NCBI GenBank assembly: GCA_026770585.1
Contig: MU646366.1
Span: 642,587 to 657,524, forward strand
From: Baffinella frigidus
Taxonomy: Eukaryota > Cryptophyceae > Cryptomonadales > Baffinellaceae
Length of the DNA: 14,938 nucleotides
Direction: 5' to 3'
Shown here: piece by piece, positions 7,901 through 12,126 of the stretch
Layout: each line of letters begins with the position of its first letter
Position numbering within the stretch: position 1 is the first letter of the stretch
The notes under the pieces: model-generated
Databases searched by the model: none
The model's input: only the letters and a program-made list of their open reading frames with translations
What the model was told of the DNA's origin: nothing
Program-made: the position numbers and the translations under genes

Positions 7901-9314
7901 TCGACTCTCGATGCATCTTACAGGAGACCCCCCACGACTGTTTCAACCCTGCCCGGGCCCGACGGCGTCCTGATGCAAAGCCTTCCCAGCATAGTCGCGG
8001 GAGTCTCTGCTGGGGCGAAACCCTAAACCCTCGACCCTCGACCCTCCCAGCCAACCCTCTAAACACTCAACTAGGAGGCCCTGCACCCTGCACCCTGCAC
8101 TCTAACCCTGAACCTTCCTTAAACCCTGTACCATGAACCCTGTACCCTGAACCCTCACCACACTACACGCTAAACCCTGAAACTAGCAGAACCCCCCAGA
8201 CGAAAGGCAGCGAGTCGCGGCACAAACACACGCGCACCACTCCAACGGACAGTAGGGTCTCACCAATCCGCTCCAGTCCAGAGAGCTGATCTGCTCCTGT
8301 AGCATATCTTCGAGATCTTGCCCCTGAGGTTTCGCGCCTCTCCTGAAACCGTGCACCAAAGGTAAGTTAAGGGCGGACACCCTCATTCCGGCGTCAACCT
8401 AGTTCCGGCGTTCCGTAACACCCTATTGTAGTGCCTACCGTAGCTCCCTACGGCATGCCAGAATGAGGTTGGTGCCGGAATTAGGGTGTCCGCCCATTCT
8501 TTCTTCAGCTGATGTGCAGCTGGTGACGGCACAAGAAACTGAACTGAAACCGGCAAGTTTGAACAACTCTCCACACGAAAGGGTCTTCAAATCCGAACGG
8601 GAAAACGCGGTGGATCCTGGCTGATGGGAATCGAAAGCCGCAGCCGCAGCCGCAACAAATCAAAAACAACAACAAGGGGAATGGCTCTCACTTGAGGGAG
8701 TCGGCTTCGCCCTGGATCGTCTGCAGCCGCCACGCCTGAAAAAAGTTTCTTTCAGACGCTGACTGCACGGAGATAGTTGCATCGTTGCAAGCTGCCCAGA
8801 CTCGGCGCCTCTGCTTCTCGAAAGTCCAGGGAGAGGCAGAGCGAGAGAGAGAGAGAGCACCAGGGGGGGGGCACGGGGAACTACCTTGGCCCCCTGAATC
8901 TCACTGGTGTCGAAGAACCTGCACCGTGCATAGACGTTACCTTCCTGATTTGCTGTAACACACTCGGGAGGCTCTCGCCACCGTGGCAGCATCTGAGATT
9001 CAGATTTTCAGACAGGGAAGAAAGAAGGCGCACCAGTCGACCCCGGCACCGAACTTGGAACCCATTGGGCCCAGTCCGCTCAATATCTTCTCGATGGAGC
9101 CATCGGCCGGCTCCTTCTTTCCCCCATCGTCCCCAGCGGCGCGCAGTGTCAACGCGCCTCCTGGTGTCCGAGCGGAGGCGCCTGCCCGACACGCTGCCTC
9201 ACCCGAGCGTCGCACAGACAGAGCGGCTGCGCTGGGCGTCAAACACCCACCCCCAAAGCTGAAGGCGGATGCAAGTGAAACAGAGCAGGCGAAAATGATC
9301 GCGAACAGCTTCAT
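4975..9314 (-). CDS. Plastid-targeted DUF3067 protein, nuclear gene
   Basis: Exons on the minus strand: 9314-9042, 8944-8885, 8735-8692, 8342-8264, 7598-7557, 7292-7181, 6700-6630, 6065-5952 and 5241-5138, all joining in phase through GT-AG introns. The protein (about 299 residues before the tail) starts with a signal peptide MKLFAIIFACSVSLASA, then F-S-F and an A/R/S-rich transit-like region, i.e. bipartite targeting to a complex plastid. Residues about 190-299 match my knowledge of DUF3067 (PF11267), a cyanobacterial/plastid family of unknown function: MSGAELAVMCYKKYGLYYD, EAEYLQKLDAIASAINQWGQ, RGLPSRP and TAVSI in the usual order. The start at 9314 is chosen because the ATG at 9434 would bury the signal peptide. 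Exon 1 could end at 9050 and exon 2 start at 8952 instead. The end is unresolved: reading past 5138 gives a stop at 4977-4975 through a palindrome; a further exon is likelier. Confidence 0.75.
5024..5123. mobile_element. Long hairpin element (F6) at the 3' end of the DUF3067 gene
   Basis: A palindrome with arms of about 45 bases. The left arm carries GGTGGCTCAAAAAGTTCTCT and CGATTTACCTTG; the right arm carries CAAGGTAAAATCG and CACTCTTTGAGCCACTTGG. A loop of about 10 bases separates them. Only one copy is seen here. It lies just beyond the donor-like GTACCC at 5137, so it is probably intronic and hides where the coding region ends. Confidence 0.75.
5270..5382 (-). pseudogene. Degenerate duplicate of the last DUF3067 exon's 5' half
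   Basis: On the minus strand a TTAGCAG acceptor is followed by a frame beginning ADLVWDFSREAAT, which parallels EDFVRDFFREKPT of the real exon 5241-5138. The intronic bases before the acceptor also match (GTGTGCATCCCCCTTAGCAG against GTGTGGATGCCCCTTGGCAG). The frame stays open to a good donor GTAAGC at 5269, phase 0 in and out, so it could pass as an exon. The gap to the real exon is only 28 bases, too short for a normal intron. Most likely a decayed tandem duplicate; a mutually exclusive exon is possible. Confidence 0.6.
5395..5632. repeat. TCTGAGG/TCTGTGG heptad array in a DUF3067 intron
   Basis: About 240 bp of seven-base units TCTGAGG, TCTGTGG, TCTGAGC and TCTGCCC with frequent drift. 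It has the same unit length as the telomere-like arrays but a different consensus (CCTCAGA or CCACAGA on the transcript strand). It lies in the intron between exons 6065-5952 and 5241-5138. Confidence 0.75.
5718..5835 (+). mobile_element. E palindromic element 7, inside an intron
   Basis: About 118 bp with outer ACAGGGGTACC and GGTACCCCTGT. The core and arms are more diverged than elsewhere (GCTCCCAAG on the left, TTATGACCCAG on the right). It is the only family member within a predicted intron. It sits in a duplicated segment whose sister copy lacks it. Confidence 0.8.
5836..5886 (-). pseudogene. Degenerate duplicate of a DUF3067 exon 3' end
   Basis: Plus-strand GGAGCGGCGGCGCACCTG and CTGGTTGATGGCGGAGC repeat the real exon end and donor at 5937-5974 (GGAGCGGCGTCGCACCTG and CTGGTTGATGGCGGAGG). 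On the minus strand it reads SAINQGGQ before GTGCGC, against SAINQWGQ before GTGCGA. The flank before it, 5700-5717, also matches 5918-5935. It is a broken copy rather than a second exon, since no upstream acceptor or remaining exon body is present. Confidence 0.65.
6088..6623 (-). repeat. Heptad arrays in a DUF3067 intron
   Basis: Two arrays in the intron 6629-6066. At 6088-6245 the units on the transcript strand are CCCCAAA, CCACAAA and CCCTAAA; at 6510-6623 they are CCCTAAA, CCCTGAA and CCTAAAA. The second array begins about eight bases after the donor GTGAAA at 6629. About 260 bp of non-repeat sequence (6247-6509) separates them. Confidence 0.85.
6720..6812. repeat. Three direct copies of the F4 terminal sequence
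   Basis: GCTCTGCCTCAGTAAATCT is repeated three times with drift at about 6729-6753, 6763-6787 and 6788-6812. Only the end sequence of F4 is present, without an opposing arm, so these are solo-end remnants. In the intron 7180-6701. Confidence 0.6.
7300..7548 (-). repeat. Heptad array filling a DUF3067 intron
   Basis: Nearly the whole intron 7556-7293 is heptads. On the transcript strand the units are CCCTAAA, CCCGAAA, CCCTGAA and CCATAAA, running to the acceptor CCCTGAACCAG at 7293. The acceptor therefore looks like a heptad with one or two changes. Confidence 0.85.
7603..7660 (-). repeat. Short heptad array abutting a 3' splice site
   Basis: On the transcript strand, CCCTAAA, CCCCTAAA and CCCTCAA units lead directly into CCCTGAAGCAG, the acceptor of exon 7598-7557. 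Confidence 0.8.
8021..8180 (+). repeat. Heptad array in the opposite orientation
   Basis: CCCTAAA, CCCTCGA, CCCTGCA, CCCTGAA and CCCTGTA units on the plus strand, inside the minus-strand DUF3067 gene (intron 8263-7599). It is the one array in the window that is G-rich on the transcript strand, and it faces the array at 7603-7660 in the same intron. Confidence 0.8.
8371..8495. mobile_element. F3 palindromic element, intact copy
   Basis: 125 bp with perfect 10-base ends GGGCGGACAC and GTGTCCGCCC. The arms continue with CCTCATTCCGGCGTCAACCT facing AGGTTGGTGCCGGAATTAGG, then GGCGTTCCGTA facing TACGGCATGCC. It lies in intron 8691-8343, 28 bases before the acceptor at 8343. No open frame. Confidence 0.85.
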
Positions 9315-9455
9315 TTCCTCGACCTGGCGGCCAGGCACCCGAACGCTTTGGGCCGCACCTTCGGCCCGAAAGTCTGAAAGTGAATGGCTCCAACTCGACC
9401 ACTTACCAACGAAGACTTTTGATTGCTCAACCATGGTGTACTTTCCTTCAAAAGT
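9315..9455. promoter_or_regulatory. Compact divergent promoter region
   Basis: Only 141 bp separates the ATG of the minus-strand DUF3067 gene (9314) from the first in-frame ATG of the plus-strand small gene (9456). Both 5' leaders must overlap or be very short. The palindromic CCATGG at 9432-9437 gives an ATG on each strand, but both alternatives are poorer starts. No TATA box is evident. Confidence 0.45.
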
Positions 9456-10164
9456 ATGCACAATGGCTCCAATGCCTGTTCTATTCTCGGAAAATCATCC
9501 TTGAAATCTGCGAGGAAATCTCTGGCTAAATCAATTCTTGCCAGGTATGTCCGCCAACACGAAGTGCTTGTCGCCCCCTGGGGGGCCTGGGGCGGGTGGA
9601 GGGACAGTGCATTTGTTCTCGACGGGTGCAGTGCAGCGGGCTTTGTCGGGCGGAACCGGTCTGCGCGGCGTTCCGGGTGTCGGACATCCGGAAGGCCGCG
9701 CTAGCTTGGTGGGACGCTGGAGGGACACTTTTTGCTTGCTGCACTCTCCCGCTCCTCTGGGCGACCCCGCTGCGTCCCACACACTCGGCATGTCATTGGC
9801 ACCGTCCGTGAACACTAGTGGTGAGCGTTTGCGGGGCGCGCCGTAGCGGTGTGCTGGCGATCCTGATTTGTTCTAAATCCGGAGTGCCAACCCAATGTTT
9901 CAGGGTAGCCACGCCTCTCCTAGCCGCGCCCTCCCTAGCTGCGCCTCTCTCTAGAAGCAGCGTCCTCTCGTTGTGATCTTTTCCAGCCTGAACCTTTTGC
10001 GACTCACTGCCCTGTCTCTCTCAATCTGCTTACTGACCATTTCTCCCCCACTCCGCAGAATGTTCTCTACCGTTGCCAAGGCCCAGACTACCGAGCTGTG
10101 GATGTGGAAGATGGAGTACCTCCACCACGAGCAGCGCCCGCTCTACTTCGGCGAGTGGTTCTAA
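9456..10164 (+). CDS. Small two-exon protein of unknown function
   Basis: I do not recognise it. Exon 1 is 9456-9544 (donor GTATGT); exon 2 is 10059-10164 (acceptor after a pyrimidine tract ending CTCCGCAG). The join is phase 2 and stays in frame, giving about 64 residues: a K/S/A-rich start (GKSSLKSARKSLAKSILARM), then FSTVAKAQTTELWMWKMEYL and HHEQRPLYFGEWF before TAA. The aromatic C-terminus and basic N-terminus would suit a small mitochondrial or plastid membrane-complex subunit, but that is only a guess. The second exon alone, from the ATG at 10060, would give 34 residues. AATAAA at 10225 is 60 bases after the stop. The 514-base intron contains the quasi-palindrome F5. Confidence 0.5.
9640..9706. 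repeat. F5 quasi-palindrome, copy a
   Basis: The core GCGTTCCGGGTGTCGGACAT continues as CCGGAAGGCCGCGCTAGC; it is close to self-complementary. A second copy is at 11441-11490. Located in the intron of the small gene. Confidence 0.55.
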
Positions 10165-10801
10165 GCAGTGCGCTAGTCCTCGGTCCCAAGGGACAGCCGA
10201 CATGCTGTGATAGAATTCTACGTCAATAAATCCGCTGCGCAAGCAGCACATCAAAATACATCCAAGCCTCTCCGCGTCTGCCCTGCCGCAATTGCACGCC
10301 TTACATCTGCCGTCTCTGGAGCTGCAATAACGTGCACTCCAGTCCTCTCTGATCTTTGCCGTGCGACAATGCATCTGTGCATGCCGGTGTGCCTTGAACG
10401 TTTACATTCCTCGTTGCAGCGTGCTTGTACACACATGCCGGAGGCAAGTATGCATTTACTGTAAAACGGTCTCAGTTGAGAGGCAAGGACACATAGCTGT
10501 GCGCCCTACTTGCTCGCAGAGCGCAGAGAGGTTATGAAACATGACACCTAACATTTCCGCCTAACATTCCCCGTTTTCGTTCTTCAATGAAACCTGCAAG
10601 AATCCCGCACTAGTCACACCTCGCTCTGATACCCGGATCACATGAACCATCAACCACTCGGAACTTGGAACCTGCGCTTCGCGCTCACGAGCTGCGAAAG
10701 GGGGGGGCGGCGCGTTCACGAACTTGTAAATTGAGACACCGGCGAAGCCACACAGCGGGCTAGGAAGGGATTTTCGGCCCATTTTGAGCCGAGTTTCGGT
10801 T
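10165..10801. other. Non-coding stretch after the small gene
   Basis: Apart from the AATAAA at 10225-10230, a candidate polyadenylation signal, I see no supported gene, RNA gene or repeat. The open frames on both strands here lack splice support or recognisable protein character. Confidence 0.5.
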
Positions 10802-10925
10802 ACAGAGGTACCTCGCTCGTCAGAAACCGCCCCCCCTAGAACCCTACAGTAGGGCCATGCCTAGGGCCCTACGGTAGCCCTAGTAGGGGGGGGAGGGAAG
10901 TTTCTTATGAGCGAGGTACCCCTGT
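10802..10925 (-). mobile_element. E palindromic element 8
   Basis: About 124 bp; outer ACAGAGGTACC and GGTACCCCTGT, C-run and G-run arms, core in reverse orientation (CCCTACAGTAGGGCCATGCC). Intergenic, isolated copy. Confidence 0.8.
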
Positions 10926-11296
10926 CCCTCAATCGTAGCAGCCCCCCTCTGCCCCTACGGGTTGCGTACCGTAGGATCGTAGGTCTCAACGCTTAAGGGT
11001 TATTCAGCTGTGTGGGTCGTTGCGAGCGAGGAAATGAAGCTGCTCCGCGCGATGCTGCTCGCCTGACCCTGTGTGGGTATCTAGCACGTCGGCGTAGATT
11101 CACTTGAGCCTCCTCAAGTACATTCACTTAGGCCGTCCAAGTAGGGAGAGTTGACTGGTAACTACCGGCCTTTTAAGGTCGGGTCACGCTCTCGAGTAAA
11201 TCCAGCGAAGACAGGAGACTCCTCGGGACTCGTGGGGCCTGTAGCGTTCAGAGGATATGAGCCCTGAACTCCTAACATAGGACCACAAGAGACAAG
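10926..11296. other. Intergenic stretch, nothing assigned
   Basis: No gene supported. A short CCCCTACGGGTTGCGTACCGTAGG segment at about 10955-10980 is another small palindrome. TGTAGCGTTCAGA at 11238-11250 recurs at 11408-11420. Confidence 0.45.
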
Positions 11297-11404
11297 ATGA
11301 GCAGGGAGGACCTGCCGTCGTTTCCCGGGAAATCCAAAGAGGATTTCCCGCAGTACTACCGTCTGATGACGACGTGGGTCGCGGGTCACAAGGACTACGC
11401 GAGG
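11297..11404 (+). CDS. Orphan exon-like reading frame
   Basis: An ATG at 11297 opens 36 codons of protein-like sequence: MSREDLPSFPGKSKEDFPQY, then a stretch ending WVAGHKDYAR before a possible GTCTGT donor at 11405. An in-frame stop lies just upstream. I find no convincing partner exon before the convergent WW gene ends at 12127. The spacing of aromatic residues and LPSFPGKSKEDF faintly resembles the start of Gag-like proteins of retrotransposons, which would make it a transposon remnant; an internal exon of an unrecognised gene is equally possible. Confidence 0.3.
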
Positions 11405-11440
11405 GTCTGTAGCGTTCAGACCCCGATCGGGGGAAACCGG

Positions 11441-11490
11441 CCCGCGCTTTTTCGGGTGTTTGGCATGCGCAAGGCCGCGCTAGCCCTTCC
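11441..11490. repeat. F5 quasi-palindrome, copy b
   Basis: GCGCTTTTTCGGGTGTTTGG followed by CATGCGCAAGGCCGCGCTAGC, matching 9650-9704. Both copies happen to keep an open frame reading FRV..(I/M)RKAALA. Confidence 0.5.
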
Positions 11491-11629
11491 CCCCCCTCGT
11501 GCTCGCACCCCCCCCCCCACCTCACTCTCAGAACCAGATTCGGCGTCTTGTGGCCACCTCGCCCCCAGATTCTGATTGAGAGTGGATCTCGCCCTGGGAT
11601 TCGAGAACCCTATCCACCTAAGTCCCGTC

Positions 11630-11755
11630 ACAGGGGTACCTCGCTCATAAGAAACTGCACCCCCCCCCCTAGGACCACCGTAGGGCCCTAGGCATGTTCC
11701 TACTGTAGGGTCCTAGCTAGAGGTGGGCGGTTTCTTATGAGCGAGGTACCCCTGT
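11630..11755 (+). mobile_element. E palindromic element 9
   Basis: About 126 bp, complete outer ends ACAGGGGTACC and GGTACCCCTGT, a run of C with one interruption, core GGGCCCTAGGCATGTTCC, and an extra CTAG (TCCTAGCTAGAGG) in the right arm. Confidence 0.85.
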
Positions 11756-11822
11756 ATTAGGGCCCTACGGTGGTCCTAGCTAGGGGGGGGGGGGCAGTTT
11801 CTTATGAGCGAGGTACCCCTGT
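11756..11822 (-). mobile_element. E half-element 10
   Basis: Only core and one arm: GGGCCCTACGGTGGTCC, CTAGCTAG, a long G-run, then TTTCTTATGAGCGAGGTACC and CCTGT. It directly follows element 9 in reverse core orientation and shares its unusual CTAGCTAG, so it is probably derived from element 9 or a sister of it. Confidence 0.75.
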
Positions 11823-12126
11823 ATTCCACGCTGCGTGGGTCAAAACAAAACTAATGTGAGACGTTGCGTGGAGACGGTTGCAATTCGTTCTTGTTCATTA
11901 AGACCGACAGGGAAAACGCTCGCTCCGCCATTCTTGAACATGAAGAACCTAGGCGGCGGTTTCAAACTTCCCGCTGCTCTCTCGCCCGCAACGAAACTCG
12001 CAAGAACTCCGCGCACCGACTCACTCCCACCCCCTCGCTCAGATATCCAACCTCACATGAACCTCACATGCACCCCACCTACTCACCCGCTCCTCGCCCC
12101 CTCGCGCTTCCCGCCCCTCCACGCGC

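Noticed and set aside
8777-9262. A 161-codon plus-strand frame across 8777-9262
   Set aside because: It begins at a doubtful start, is S/R/P-rich, and is antisense to two in-phase DUF3067 exons.
9973-10164. A 63-codon frame with a hydrophobic start resembling a signal peptide or membrane segment
   Set aside because: The hydrophobic part is the translated pyrimidine tract of the intron ending CTCCGCAG at 10058. Only the part after 10059 is taken as coding.
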